DNA from: Janthinobacterium lividum
GTDB lineage: Bacteria > Pseudomonadota > Gammaproteobacteria > Burkholderiales > Burkholderiaceae_D
Direction: 5' to 3'
DNA: 64,000 nt
Assembly (NCBI RefSeq): GCF_034424625.1
Contig: NZ_CP139976.1
Span: forward strand, 2,480,001-2,544,000
The notes under the pieces were generated by a model. That model made no database searches. It worked only from the letters and a program-made list of their open reading frames with translations, and was not told the DNA's origin. Of this stretch, positions 55,757-64,000 are shown piece after piece; within the stretch, counting starts at the first letter, position 1; each line of letters opens with the position of its first letter. The position numbers and the translations under genes were made by a program.

Positions 55757-56770
55757 TCATGCGTGTATTACGGGCCCTGCCGACTCGCCCGGCAGCAGTT
55801 CGCACGGCCACAGTTCCTGCAGGTCGGTGACGGGCGTGCCATCCATCAGGGCCAGCAGCATGTGGATCATCTTCGCGCCAGCGCCGCGCGGGTCGGGCTG
55901 GACGACGGTGGTGACGTTGTGGCCGGCCAGGGAATCCTCCATCACGCCCCAGACGATCAGCGACATTTCGCTGCCGATGGCGATGCCCGCGTCGAGCAGG
56001 GCGCGCACGGCGCCCACGCCCGACATGTGATTGTCGACGATGACGGCCGTGGGGCGGGGCGAGCGGGCCAGCAGGCGCTGCATGGCCTGGTAGCCGGCGC
56101 GGCGGTCGTGCGCATTGTCGACCAGGTTGTCCGGGTCGACGGCCAGGCCGCCCGCTTGCATGGCGTGCTGGAAACTCTCGACGCGCTGGCGCACGAAGTT
56201 CAGGTCCGGCGTGGCGCTGATCAGGCCGATGCGCTGATGGCCCAGCTGCGCCAGGCGCTCGACGGCCAGGCGCATGCCCGCCTCGTTGTCGTAGTCGAAC
56301 CACGCGTGCGGCTGGTTCAGCTGGGTGCGGCCATGGGCGACGAACGGCATGCCCTGCTGCGCCAGGTAGGCGATGCGCTCGTCGAACGGTTTCGTGCGTC
56401 CGACGATCAGGCCATCGATGCGGCGGCCCTTGACCATGCGTTCATAGGTGTGGAATTCGTTGCCGGCCGAGGCGGGCGCGATCATCATGTCCATCTGCTG
56501 GGCTTCCAGCGCTTCCGACATGCCGCCCACGATTTCGATGAACATGGGGTCGGCCAGATCGTTCGGCATCAGCGGGTAGATGATGCCGACGATATTCGTG
56601 CGTCCCACGGCCAGGCTGCGCGCCATGGGATTGGGACGGTAGCCGGCCGCCTGCGCGGCGGCCAGCACCCGCTCGCGCGTGCGTTCGCTCACTTCCGGAT
56701 AGCCATTCAAGGCGCGGCTGACGGTGGTTTCGGATATTCCTAGCGTTTTGGCGAGATTTTTGAGGTTCAT
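55757..56770 (-). CDS. LacI-family transcriptional regulator of the maltose genes
   Basis: The 337-aa protein has an N-terminal LacI HTH (MNLKNLAKTLGISETTVSRALNGYPEVSERTRERVLAAAQAAGY) with the hinge PNPMARSLAVGRTN and a periplasmic-binding-like sensor domain (GIIYPLMPNDLADPMFIEI onward). It sits directly upstream of the operon whose promoter carries CAAAGCGCTTTG sites. Maltose, a derivative or glucose as effector is inferred from context. Confidence 0.88.
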   Translation of the reverse strand: MNLKNLAKTLGISETTVSRALNGYPEVSERTRERVLAAAQAAGYRPNPMARSLAVGRTNIVGIIYPLMPNDLADPMFIEIVGGMSEALEAQQMDMMIAPASAGNEFHTYERMVKGRRIDGLIVGRTKPFDERIAYLAQQGMPFVAHGRTQLNQPHAWFDYDNEAGMRLAVERLAQLGHQRIGLISATPDLNFVRQRVESFQHAMQAGGLAVDPDNLVDNAHDRRAGYQAMQRLLARSPRPTAVIVDNHMSGVGAVRALLDAGIAIGSEMSLIVWGVMEDSLAGHNVTTVVQPDPRGAGAKMIHMLLALMDGTPVTDLQELWPCELLPGESAGPVIHA

Positions 56771-56886
56771 GGATGCTGCAGTTGGGGTCTATCCAGGGTG
56801 GGTCGGGAGCGATGCGGTGCGATGACGGGTAGTTTATCTGATAAATGCCGGAATGATCAGGGGTATGACAAGCGGCGGCAGCGCCC

Positions 56887-56921
56887 AAAAAAATACGCGG
56901 GCAAACCCAGGGGCGCCCGCG
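56887..56921 (-). terminator. rho-independent terminator of lamB
   Basis: On the minus strand CGCGGGC pairs with GCCCGCG around a 12-base loop and is followed by TA and seven T. It lies about 165 bp past the maltoporin stop and before the regulator gene. Confidence 0.75.
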
Positions 56922-57038
56922 CTAAAAGAGGATACTGCTGAATCACTACATTGAAGCTGCCGGCCATCGCGTGCAGCGGCGAAATGGTGGATCCGGATAT
57001 TACTTGCCCCTGGATAAGCGGGCGGTGTTGCTGCCACC

Positions 57039-57062
57039 GGCAAGCGTCCGGGGACGCTTGCC
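57039..57062. other. perfect 11-bp hairpin near the lamB stop
   Basis: GGCAAGCGTCC pairs with GGACGCTTGCC around a two-base loop, 20 bp past the lamB stop codon. No T tract follows on either strand, so it probably protects the lamB mRNA 3' end rather than ending transcription. Confidence 0.55.
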
Positions 57063-57082
57063 AACGTTCTAGCGGCCTGCGA

Positions 57083-58300
57083 TTACCACCAGGATTCCAC
57101 TTGGAAACCGACGGAGCTGCCGTTGGTCTTGCCACCGAACACGCCCGTCGACGACAGCGCCGATTCCGCGGCGGCGGCCGACTGGGCTGCCTTGTTCCAT
57201 TTGGCATAGGTGTAGAAGGCGCGCAGCACGGGACGCGACCAGAAGCTGTTGCCGGCCGACAGTTGCGGCGCGAACGTCAGCTTGGTCAGGTTGCGGCTTT
57301 CGCCGCCTTCCGGCTTGACGATGTCGTGGCCCAGTTCCACGGCCAGGCTGTAGTTGTCCGTGAAGTGGTAGACGGGGCGCGCGCCGATCGATGTCCACTT
57401 GCTGCTCACGCCTGCCGTTTCCTTGTCTTCATAGACGAAGGTGCCCATGCCCGACCAGGCGCCTTTGGGCTGGATCATGATCTGTTCCGTCAGACGCACG
57501 ACCTTGTCATCCTTGCCGGCGCCCAGGCTGAAGCCGCCCGTGTTGGCGGCGCTGCCCTTACCGTACTGCAATGCCACCTTGTTGAAGCCGCCCAGCAGAT
57601 TGCCTTGCGTATGCATGATGGTCAGCAGGTGGCCGCTGGCGATGGGGGCCGCGCCTTGCGCATTGCGTTTCTGGTTGAATTGCAGGCCCAAGGTCAGTTC
57701 GCCATCGGGATTGACCTTGATGCCGGAGAAGCGCAGGTCGTGGGACAGGCCCATGCGCTTGCTGTCGCCGTCATCGGCCGTGCGCACGACGGCGTAGGCC
57801 AGCTTGGCGGCGCCCAGGTCGATGTTTTCCAGGCCGGCGCCAGGGCCGCTGTTATTCCAGAAGTAGTAATCGGTGATGTGCACGTCCTGGCGGTCGTAGT
57901 AGCGCTTGCCGACCCAGGCGCGCGCTTCGGCGAAGGCGCCCGTGCCGATCTTGTCGGCGACCACGTTCATTTCGCGCCACGATGGGTCCGATTGCTCCCA
58001 ATCCTGGTTCTGATTGACGGAAAACGCCACCAGGGTATTGATGCGGAAGGTGGTGCCGTTGGCTGCCTTGAAGGCTTCGCCGCCGAATTTCAGTTCGCCG
58101 TAGGTTTCGCACTCATTGCCCAGACGATACTTGGACGAGGCGCCGGCCAGGCCGAAACACGCTTCCTTGCCGCCTTCGCTGCTGGTGCCGAAGCCCGAGC
58201 GGATATAGCCGCCGAAGTCGATCGGCAGGGCGGCCTGGGCCGACGCACTCAAGGCCATCAGCACTGCCGCTGGCAACGCTTTCAAGAAAAATTTGTTCAT
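57083..58300 (-). CDS. lamB: maltoporin (LamB family)
   Basis: The 405-aa outer-membrane sugar porin has a signal peptide (MNKFFLKALPAAVLMALSASAQA) and then a beta-barrel opening with LPIDFGGYIRSGFGTSSEGG. A paired Cys (about residues 48 and 63), FNQKRNAQG and a C-terminal aromatic residue (QVESWW) support barrel assembly. It lets maltodextrins into the periplasm. Three operators precede its start. Confidence 0.88.
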   Translation of the reverse strand: MNKFFLKALPAAVLMALSASAQAALPIDFGGYIRSGFGTSSEGGKEACFGLAGASSKYRLGNECETYGELKFGGEAFKAANGTTFRINTLVAFSVNQNQDWEQSDPSWREMNVVADKIGTGAFAEARAWVGKRYYDRQDVHITDYYFWNNSGPGAGLENIDLGAAKLAYAVVRTADDGDSKRMGLSHDLRFSGIKVNPDGELTLGLQFNQKRNAQGAAPIASGHLLTIMHTQGNLLGGFNKVALQYGKGSAANTGGFSLGAGKDDKVVRLTEQIMIQPKGAWSGMGTFVYEDKETAGVSSKWTSIGARPVYHFTDNYSLAVELGHDIVKPEGGESRNLTKLTFAPQLSAGNSFWSRPVLRAFYTYAKWNKAAQSAAAAESALSSTGVFGGKTNGSSVGFQVESWW

Positions 58301-58354
58301 TGTGTCTCCAGTGTTTTTATAGGTGTGGGATCGGCGCGCATCAATTTGCACAAC

Positions 58355-58408
58355 CAAAGCGCTTTAACTATGTTTCAAAGCGCTTTGAGTATAGTTCAAA
58401 GCGCTTTG
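58355..58408. promoter_or_regulatory. three LacI-type operators upstream of lamB
   Basis: CAAAGCGCTTTA (58355-58366), then CAAAGCGCTTTG at 58376-58387 and 58397-58408. The starts are exactly 21 bp apart, two helical turns, so three dimers could line up on one face. They lie 55-108 bp upstream of the lamB start. Confidence 0.8.
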
Positions 58409-58472
58409 ATAAGTAAACTCGTTTTGTTCTTGAAAACTTTTGAGGTGTTGCAGAGAAACATCAAAGGCGGGC

Positions 58473-58492
58473 GGCGGCGCGTGGGCGCCGCC
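58473..58492 (-). terminator. possible terminator after the MFS gene
   Basis: GGCGGCGC pairs with GCGCCGCC around a 4-base loop just downstream of the MFS stop codon. Only a short CGCCTTT follows on the minus strand, so efficiency is doubtful. Confidence 0.35.
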
Positions 58493-58538
58493 GGGTATGG
58501 CGGGACAGGGGATGGTTGCCGCGGGAAAGCCGGGCGAC

Positions 58539-60104
58539 TTAGTTTGGCGCCTTGCAGGTGGGCAGGGCGGCCGTGTCCGTGGCCGCTGTGGCCGGATGGC
58601 GCAAAAAGGCGAGGATCAGCAGGGCCGATGCCGTGGTGATGCTGGCCAGCACATACAGCAAGTGGTGGAAGGCCGTGCCATACACTTGCGCCAGCTCGGC
58701 GGCGGGAGCGTGTGGCAGCAGGGTGCTCGCATGGCGCAGCTCGCCCAGCGCCAGGAAGGGGCCGGCATGCGCCGCCTGCTCCGCGCCGATGCCGGCAATG
58801 CCGGCGCCGCCCAGCGCCGCGACGGTGAGCGTACCCAGCAGCGCGCTGACGATGGCCAGCGCCAGGCCTTCGCCCGCCACGCGCGTCGTATTGAAGATGC
58901 CGGCCGCCATGCCGGCCCGCTCGACGGGCACGACGCTGATGGCCAGACCATCCATCAAGCCCCAGGGCAGGCTGATGCCGCAGCCGATCAGCAGTAGCGG
59001 CCCCAGCAATGTGGCGGGCGACTGGCCCGGCGCGCAGGTGGAGAGCCACAGCAAGCCGCCCGCCGCCAGCAGCAGGCCGCTGGCGCAGATGTGGGCGGCG
59101 GCGAGGCGTTGCGCCGCCATGCCGGCCAGGACCGGCAGCACCAGCATGGGTGCCGACAGGGCGATCATCATGCGTCCCGCTTCCAGCGCGCTGTAGCCTT
59201 CGATGCCGATGAAGCGGGCCGGCAGCAGTACCAGCAGTACGACAAAGGAAAACGCGGGCGCTGCCGCCAGCAGTTGTACGCCAGCAAAAGCAGGCAGGCG
59301 GAACAGGGTCAAGTCCAGCATGGGCCGCGCCGCGCGCCGCTCCACGCGGATGAATGCGCCCAGCAGCACGGCCGCGCCACCGAGCAGCCCCAGGCTGGCA
59401 TCACTGCCCCAGCCGCTGTCGGGCGCCTGCAGCAAGCCATACGTAAACAGTGACAATGCGCCGGTAAACGTCAGGGCGCCGGGCCAATCGACGCCCTGCG
59501 CCTGCGGATCGCGCGATTCGCGCATGGCGCGCGCGGCGGCCAGCAGGGCGGCCAGGCCGGCCGCGGCAGTGGCGACAAAAATGGTGCGCCAGCCCGTGTG
59601 GGTGATCAAGGTGCCTGCCAGAAAGGGGCCGAAGGCCAGGCCCGCGCCGAAAGCCGTGCCGATCAGGCTGAAGGCGCGCGCGCGGGCGGGGCCGTCGAAT
59701 TCCTGCGCCAGGGCCGCCAGTCCGCCCGACAGGGCCATGGCGCAGCCCAGGCCCTGCACGGCGCGCAGCACGTCGAGCAGGGCAATGGACGGCGCCGCCG
59801 CCAGCGCCAGCGCGGCGGCGGAAAACACGCCCATGCCCAGCAAGAACACGCGCTTGCGGCCATAGCGGTCGGCCAGCGCGCCGGCCACCATCAGGCAGCC
59901 GCCAAAGCTGAGCATGAAGGCATTCGTGATCCACGCCAGCGCCAGCGGCGAGCCGTGCAGCTCGGCGGCGATGGCGGGGATGGCGATGGCCGGTCCCGTA
60001 AAACTGAGCGGCATGCATAGCGCGGCCAGGCAGACGGCGGCCAGCACCAGCGTGCGCCGTGCAGTCGCTTGGTCCGGGGTTTGCGCGGGAAGATTCGTAT
60101 CCAT
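58539..60104 (-). CDS. MFS efflux transporter, DHA2-type (14 helices)
   Basis: This 521-aa protein has about 14 hydrophobic segments. It has the loop 2-3 motif GALADRYGRKRVFLLG and motif C-like GTAFGAGLAFGPFLAG in TM5, typical of drug:H+ antiporters of the EmrB/QacA class. It is divergent from a LysR regulator with a 115-bp shared promoter region, so LysR-controlled export of a drug or metabolite is likely. Confidence 0.85.
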   Translation of the reverse strand: MDTNLPAQTPDQATARRTLVLAAVCLAALCMPLSFTGPAIAIPAIAAELHGSPLALAWITNAFMLSFGGCLMVAGALADRYGRKRVFLLGMGVFSAAALALAAAPSIALLDVLRAVQGLGCAMALSGGLAALAQEFDGPARARAFSLIGTAFGAGLAFGPFLAGTLITHTGWRTIFVATAAAGLAALLAAARAMRESRDPQAQGVDWPGALTFTGALSLFTYGLLQAPDSGWGSDASLGLLGGAAVLLGAFIRVERRAARPMLDLTLFRLPAFAGVQLLAAAPAFSFVVLLVLLPARFIGIEGYSALEAGRMMIALSAPMLVLPVLAGMAAQRLAAAHICASGLLLAAGGLLWLSTCAPGQSPATLLGPLLLIGCGISLPWGLMDGLAISVVPVERAGMAAGIFNTTRVAGEGLALAIVSALLGTLTVAALGGAGIAGIGAEQAAHAGPFLALGELRHASTLLPHAPAAELAQVYGTAFHHLLYVLASITTASALLILAFLRHPATAATDTAALPTCKAPN

Positions 60105-60219
60105 GGGAATGATTCCAGAAAGAGGGAATCCGATGATAATATGGGCGTAATCAATGAAAAAGTGGCTGAAAATCCACTCATAACGGACAAATATTCCCTA
60201 ATCGAGATGGCGAGATGGC

Positions 60220-61146
60220 ATGGATAATCTGAATGGCATTGCCGCCTTCGTGCGCGCGGCGGAAACGCGCAGTTATGTGGCGGCCGGGCGGCTGCTCGGC
60301 GTGTCGGCCTCGGCCGTGGGCAAGAGCGTGGCGCGGCTGGAAGAAAAGCTGGGTGTGCGCCTGCTCAACCGCAGCACGCGGCGCATCAGCCTGAGCAACG
60401 AGGGGGCGCTGTTTTACGAACGCTGCCAGCGCATCCTGGCCGACCTCGGTGATGCCGAGGCGGAACTGTCGCACCTGGCCGAGGCGCCGCGCGGCAAGCT
60501 GCGCGTCAGCCTGCCCGTGATCGGCTACCGCATCATCCTGCCCCTGCTGGCCGAGTTTACGCGGCGGTACCCGGAGATCGAGCTCGACCTCGATTTCAAC
60601 GACCGCCTGGTCGACGTGGTAGCCGAAGGCGTCGACGTGGCCGTGCGCAGCGGCACCTTGACGGATTCGCGGCTGATGGCGCGCGAGCTGGGGCCGTTTG
60701 CCTTCGCCATCGTGGGCTCGCCCGCGTATTTCGCCCGCCATGGCGTGCCGGCCACGCCGCGCGCGCTGGAAGGGCACGCTTGCGTGCGCTATAAATTCCC
60801 CACCACAGGGAAACTGCAGGAATGGGCGCTGCAGCGGGCCGACGGCGACAGCGGCGGCGAGTTGCGCTTGCCGACTGCCTTGACCTGCAACAATATCGAG
60901 GCCTTGATCGGCGCCGCCACGCAGGGCGTGGGCCTGGCTTACCTGCCTGACTTTATCGTGCGCGACGCCATCGCGCGCGGCGAACTGCAAGCCGTGCTGG
61001 CCGATTGCCTGCTGTACTCGAGCAAGTTCTGGGTGCTGTGGCCGTCGAGCCGTCACCTGTCACCTAAAATCCGCGTCTTTGTTGACCATTTGTGTACCCA
61101 CCTGCATTTTTCTCCGCCCCCTCCCGACCCTGCATCATCCCTTTGA
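60220..61146 (+). CDS. LysR-family transcriptional regulator
   Basis: The 308-aa protein has an N-terminal winged helix (NGIAAFVRAAETRSYVAAGRLLGVSASAVGKSVARLEEKLGVRLLNRSTRR) and a LysR substrate domain. The pattern is of the CrgA/YhjC-like subgroup. It lies divergent from the MFS pump gene and probably controls it. Confidence 0.87.
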   Translation: MDNLNGIAAFVRAAETRSYVAAGRLLGVSASAVGKSVARLEEKLGVRLLNRSTRRISLSNEGALFYERCQRILADLGDAEAELSHLAEAPRGKLRVSLPVIGYRIILPLLAEFTRRYPEIELDLDFNDRLVDVVAEGVDVAVRSGTLTDSRLMARELGPFAFAIVGSPAYFARHGVPATPRALEGHACVRYKFPTTGKLQEWALQRADGDSGGELRLPTALTCNNIEALIGAATQGVGLAYLPDFIVRDAIARGELQAVLADCLLYSSKFWVLWPSSRHLSPKIRVFVDHLCTHLHFSPPPPDPASSL

Positions 61147-61459
61147 TGGCCCTGGCCGCCGCGCTGGCGGCTGCTTGGGGAATATTCCTACCCCAAAACG
61201 ATTATTCCTAACGCCGCTGGATTTATATTTGCTGCGCCGCATCACGCCATGCCGCACGGCATCAACTTATGGCCTTCCTGAATACCCGTCATTCGTTATG
61301 GAAATTGCCATAAGGAATTTATTTATGTTAATTTCATATCTGTTTCTGCAACATTGCATCGGCTGGTCGCTTGCGGGAACATGTGCAGGATTAGGCGCCA
61401 TAAGCGTGTAGTAACCAACAATTAAGGGATGGTAACCCCGTTCCGTTCAGGGAGTGTGC
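61147..61459. other. 313-bp gap before the patatin-like gene
   Basis: No convincing protein gene is present apart from a doubtful 28-codon frame at 61325-61411. The left part contains GGGGAATATTCC and ATTATTCC runs, and the right part is AT-richer than the surroundings; it presumably holds the patatin-like gene promoter. Confidence 0.5.
61325..61411 (+). CDS. possible 28-aa hydrophobic peptide
   Basis: The frame reads MLISYLFLQHCIGWSLAGTCAGLGAISV with TAAGGAA about 8-10 bases upstream. It could be a small membrane peptide. Nothing else supports it, so it is listed as doubtful. Confidence 0.2.
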   Translation: MLISYLFLQHCIGWSLAGTCAGLGAISV

Positions 61460-62581
61460 ATGAAGACAGTCACTACGACGCCGCAGGATCCGGCGCCAGC
61501 CACGACAGCGAAACCGGCCCGCAAAACGGGTTTGCTGCTGGGTGGCGGCGCACCAAATTCCACCTTGATCGCCGGCGCCCTGGCTGCTTTCCTTGACGAG
61601 GGCATCGAGTTCGACGTTATTTCCGCCTCGGGCGCCGGCGTGTTGATGGGTTTGCTTTACACGACGCCGCACGAGGCCACGCCGCGCCAGGCCTTGCAAA
61701 GCTGGGCCGACACGGGCGTGGCCGACAGCATCTACAAGATGATCCCGATCAACTACAAGGTGTTCCAGAAGCCGGGCATGCATGCGAGCACTTTCCGCGA
61801 CGCCTTCCAGCCGCCGGCCAACAATCCTTTTTTTCAGGCCTTCCAGCAAACGTTTGCGGGCGTGCCCACGGCCTGGTCGGACTGGGGCAAGCTGATGGTG
61901 TCGTCGCTGTCGCCATCGGACCTGTCGGCGAAAAGCCTGGGCCTGTGCGCGCACTTGCCCTTCCTGGAAAAAGCCGTGGATTTCTCGGGCGTGGCCCGCA
62001 TGCGCCCCGATTTCTACATCAATGCCTACAACCTCAGCGAGCACCGCATGCAAATCTGGGGCAAGCACGAGATCGAAGCTATCCACGTGCGCGCCGCGTT
62101 GTCGTTCCCGTTCCTGTATGCGCCCACGACCATCGCCGGCGACGACTACATTGAAGGCGCGGCGCTCGATACGCTCAATTTCGACCCGTTTATCGAAGGC
62201 AAGGGCGAGCACCATGACGCCGATACGCTGGTCATCCTCGACATCCTCGGCGACGAGCGACTGCTGCGCAAGCCGCGCAACCTGTACGACGCCTGGGTGC
62301 GCTCCATCATCACGCCGCTGGTGAAAATTTCCAAGAGCGAGCTGCGCCTGTTCGAACTCGAACACAACACGGATGCGCGCACGGGCCAGCCCAAGCGGCG
62401 CCTGCTCAAGCTCGACTTGATGGGCGGCATCCCGGAGCAGCACTGGCCCGATACGCTGGACTGGTCCAGTTCGAACATGCAGTTGCTGTTCGACGTGGGC
62501 CACAAGGCGGGCCTGGCATTTTGCCGCCAGCATGGCGACTTGCTGCGCCGCGCGCCCGAGGCTTCCCCGCTGGCGGCCTAG
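61460..62581 (+). CDS. patatin-like protein with altered catalytic motifs
   Basis: The 373-aa patatin fold protein has LLLGGGAPNSTLIAGALAAFLDEGI at the start. Where patatins have G-T-S-A-G the sequence is A-S-G-A-G (Ser57-Gly58), so the nucleophile Ser is displaced by one residue. The dyad D-G-G/A reads E-G-A (YIEGAALDTL). Both catalytic positions are thus changed, which suggests loss of lipase activity or altered chemistry. GGAG lies 5 bases before the ATG at 61460. Confidence 0.8.
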   Translation: MKTVTTTPQDPAPATTAKPARKTGLLLGGGAPNSTLIAGALAAFLDEGIEFDVISASGAGVLMGLLYTTPHEATPRQALQSWADTGVADSIYKMIPINYKVFQKPGMHASTFRDAFQPPANNPFFQAFQQTFAGVPTAWSDWGKLMVSSLSPSDLSAKSLGLCAHLPFLEKAVDFSGVARMRPDFYINAYNLSEHRMQIWGKHEIEAIHVRAALSFPFLYAPTTIAGDDYIEGAALDTLNFDPFIEGKGEHHDADTLVILDILGDERLLRKPRNLYDAWVRSIITPLVKISKSELRLFELEHNTDARTGQPKRRLLKLDLMGGIPEQHWPDTLDWSSSNMQLLFDVGHKAGLAFCRQHGDLLRRAPEASPLAA

Positions 62582-62621
62582 CAACCGATCCCCGGCCACC
62601 TGATCGGCAGCTACTTATCCT

Positions 62622-62647
62622 GCCTGGCCTTGCCAGGCTACCTTTTT
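62622..62647 (+). terminator. rho-independent terminator of the patatin-like gene
   Basis: GCCTGGC-CTT-GCCAGGC, a perfect 7-bp stem, then TACC and five T. Confidence 0.7.
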
Positions 62648-62660
62648 ACTGTGACACACC

Positions 62661-64000
62661 ATGAATATCACCAAGCAATTAATTCTGACCCTGACCATCG
62701 CCTTGCTGGCCCTGCTATTGCTGGGCGCCGGCGGCGCCATCCAGCTGCAGCGCGCCCAGGAGCGTTTTGATACCGTGCAAAACCGCATCATTCCCAGCAT
62801 CCAGGGCTTGAATGCGGCCAAGGGTTTCCTGGCCGACTCGCGCCTGGCCGGCTACCGCCTGTCCGTATTCTCGAACCTGGCCGACAAGACGGCGCTGGAC
62901 AAGGCCGTGGCCGATGCCAACACGAATTTCGACAAGGTCATCGCCACCTACCGTGCCGAGCGCCTGTATGACGCGACGGACAGCAAGATGCTCGACGCCG
63001 ACCAGGCCGCGATGGAAGCCTACCGCCGCGCGCTGGCGCCATTCTTTGCCGCCGCCTACGCGGGCGACATGGATGGCGTACGCGCCACCTTGCTGGCCGG
63101 CACGCCGCTGGCCATCACGGCCGCCGCCGCGAAGAAAAGCATGGATGACCATATCGCCTACAACAACAAGCTGGTCGATGACGTGAAAGCGGAAAGCCTG
63201 GCCGCCTACGACACGGCGTTCAACACCATGCTGGCCGTGCTGGGCGTGGCCGTGTTGCTGACGGGCGCGCTGGCCTGGCATATCTACCGCACCATCAGCG
63301 GCGGCCTGGGCAATATCGAACACACGCTGGAGCGCGTCAGCGCTTCGCTGGACCTGTCCGCCGCCATGCCCGTCGAGCGCATGGATGAAGTGGGCCGCAC
63401 GGCCACCGCCTTCAATAAATTCCTCGAGCGCATCGTCGGCGTGATCGCCACTGTGCGCGCCTCGGCCGATACGGTCAGCGTGGCGGCCGCGCAGATTTCC
63501 GCCGGCAACGCGGACTTGTCGGTGCGCACCGAACAGCAGGCGTCTTCCCTGGAAGAAACGGCATCCAGCCTGGAAGAGCTGACCTCGGCCGTGCGCCAGA
63601 ATACGGACAATGCGCGCCAGGCGAACTCGCTGGCCGTGTCCGCCTCGGACGTGGCCCGCAAGGGCGGCGCCGTGGTGGCGCAAGTGGTGGGTACGATGGG
63701 TTCGATCAACGAATCGGCGAAGAAGATCGCCGACATTATCGGCGTGATCGACGGCATTGCCTTCCAAACCAACATTCTGGCGCTGAATGCGGCCGTGGAA
63801 GCGGCGCGCGCAGGCGAGCAGGGCCGGGGCTTTGCCGTGGTGGCCACGGAAGTGCGCAACCTGGCGCAGCGCTCGGCGGCTGCCGCCAAGGAAATCAAGG
63901 GCTTGATCGAAGATTCCGTCGATAAGGTCAACACGGGCAGCGCGCTGGTCGACCAGGCGGGCGCGACGATGGAAGAAATCGTCGCCAGCATCCGCCGCGT
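62661..64000 (+). CDS. methyl-accepting chemotaxis protein, 3' end outside window
   Basis: The visible 446 residues contain an N-terminal helix ([20 protein letters not shown]), a four-helix-bundle type periplasmic sensor to about residue 190, a second membrane helix ([20 protein letters not shown]), HAMP, and the signalling domain with methylation region and hairpin tip [41 protein letters not shown]. It relays ligand state to CheA/CheW. The ligand is unknown. The reading frame remains open at base 64000. Confidence 0.9.
   Translation, partial: MNITKQLILTLTIALLALLLLGAGGAIQLQRAQERFDTVQNRIIPSIQGLNAAKGFLADSRLAGYRLSVFSNLADKTALDKAVADANTNFDKVIATYRAERLYDATDSKMLDADQAAMEAYRRALAPFFAAAYAGDMDGVRATLLAGTPLAITAAAAKKSMDDHIAYNNKLVDDVKAESLAAYDTAFNTMLAVLGVAVLLTGALAWHIYRTISGGLGNIEHTLERVSASLDLSAAMPVERMDEVGRTATAFNKFLERIVGVIATVRASADTVSVAAAQISAGNADLSVRTEQQASSLEETASSLEELTSAVRQNTDNARQANSLAVSASDVARKGGAVVAQVVGTMGSINESAKKIADIIGVIDGIAFQTNILALNAAVEAARAGEQGRGFAVVATEVRNLAQRSAAAAKEIKGLIEDSVDKVNTGSALVDQAGATMEEIVASIRR

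Larger units (their letters stand above)
56771..57082. other. 312-bp gap between maltoporin and regulator genes
   Basis: No gene seen. It contains the lamB terminator (56887-56921), a separate perfect hairpin (57039-57062) and the regulator's promoter. No CAAAGCGCTTTG site is present here. Confidence 0.6.

Overview
The window looks like chromosomal DNA of a high-GC betaproteobacterium of the Oxalobacteraceae, most like Janthinobacterium, Massilia or Duganella. This is inferred from gene content, not from an rRNA gene, because no rRNA or tRNA gene is visible. Genes are densely packed, many with ATGA start/stop overlaps. No prophage, transposase or CRISPR array was seen.

Layout. 1-1088 (-) holds a PoNi-like polymorphic-toxin immunity gene cut by an in-frame amber codon, plus a partial membrane-anchored gene. 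1336-5470 (+) carries a secreted unknown, a DUF2325 gene behind a Fur-like box, a membrane/thioredoxin fusion, the DmeR/DmeF cobalt/nickel efflux pair with its operator, and a PhnA/YjdM gene. 5538-9087 has an RlmN-like radical SAM enzyme, a lone trpF and a LysR regulator. 9084-13666 (-) encodes a Pls/PosA-type single-module synthetase (adenylation, carrier, membrane segments, three beta-helix domains) with its phosphopantetheinyl transferase, the architecture of epsilon-poly-lysine synthetases.

13815-19645 is an anaerobic module: class III ribonucleotide reductase (catalytic subunit, separate glycyl-radical peptide, NrdG) divergent from ubiUVT for O2-independent ubiquinone synthesis. Both promoters carry nearly the same FNR-like box, and nrdD also has two NrdR boxes exactly 31 bp apart. 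21313-26407 holds two AspT antiporters and aspartate 4-decarboxylase, a proton-motive aspartate:alanine cycle. 26585-31304 is a TolC/HlyD/ABC-2 exporter with no ATPase gene. 31822-34265 is a LysR regulator divergent from a hydrolase/GST pair.

34341-42128 (+) is the best candidate for an undescribed system: seven tightly coupled genes encoding a MoxR AAA+ ATPase, two unknown proteins, a zinc-metallopeptidase/VWA protein, another unknown, an acyl-adenylate ligase and a NadR-like NMN adenylyltransferase/NR kinase.

42100-46986 contains a TetR/SDR pair with an elaborate triple operator, an AraC-GyrI regulator, MetY and a PfkB kinase. 46983-58300 (-) is a maltose/maltodextrin regulon: LacI regulator, cytoplasmic alpha-glucosidase, malK, malE, malF, malG, secreted amylase and maltoporin, with CAAAGCGCTTTG operators in front of alpha-glucosidase (two) and maltoporin (three). 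A double palindrome sits between malE and malF. 58539-64000 carries a DHA2-type MFS pump with a divergent LysR, a patatin-like protein lacking the usual catalytic residues, and the start of a methyl-accepting chemotaxis protein that runs off the window.
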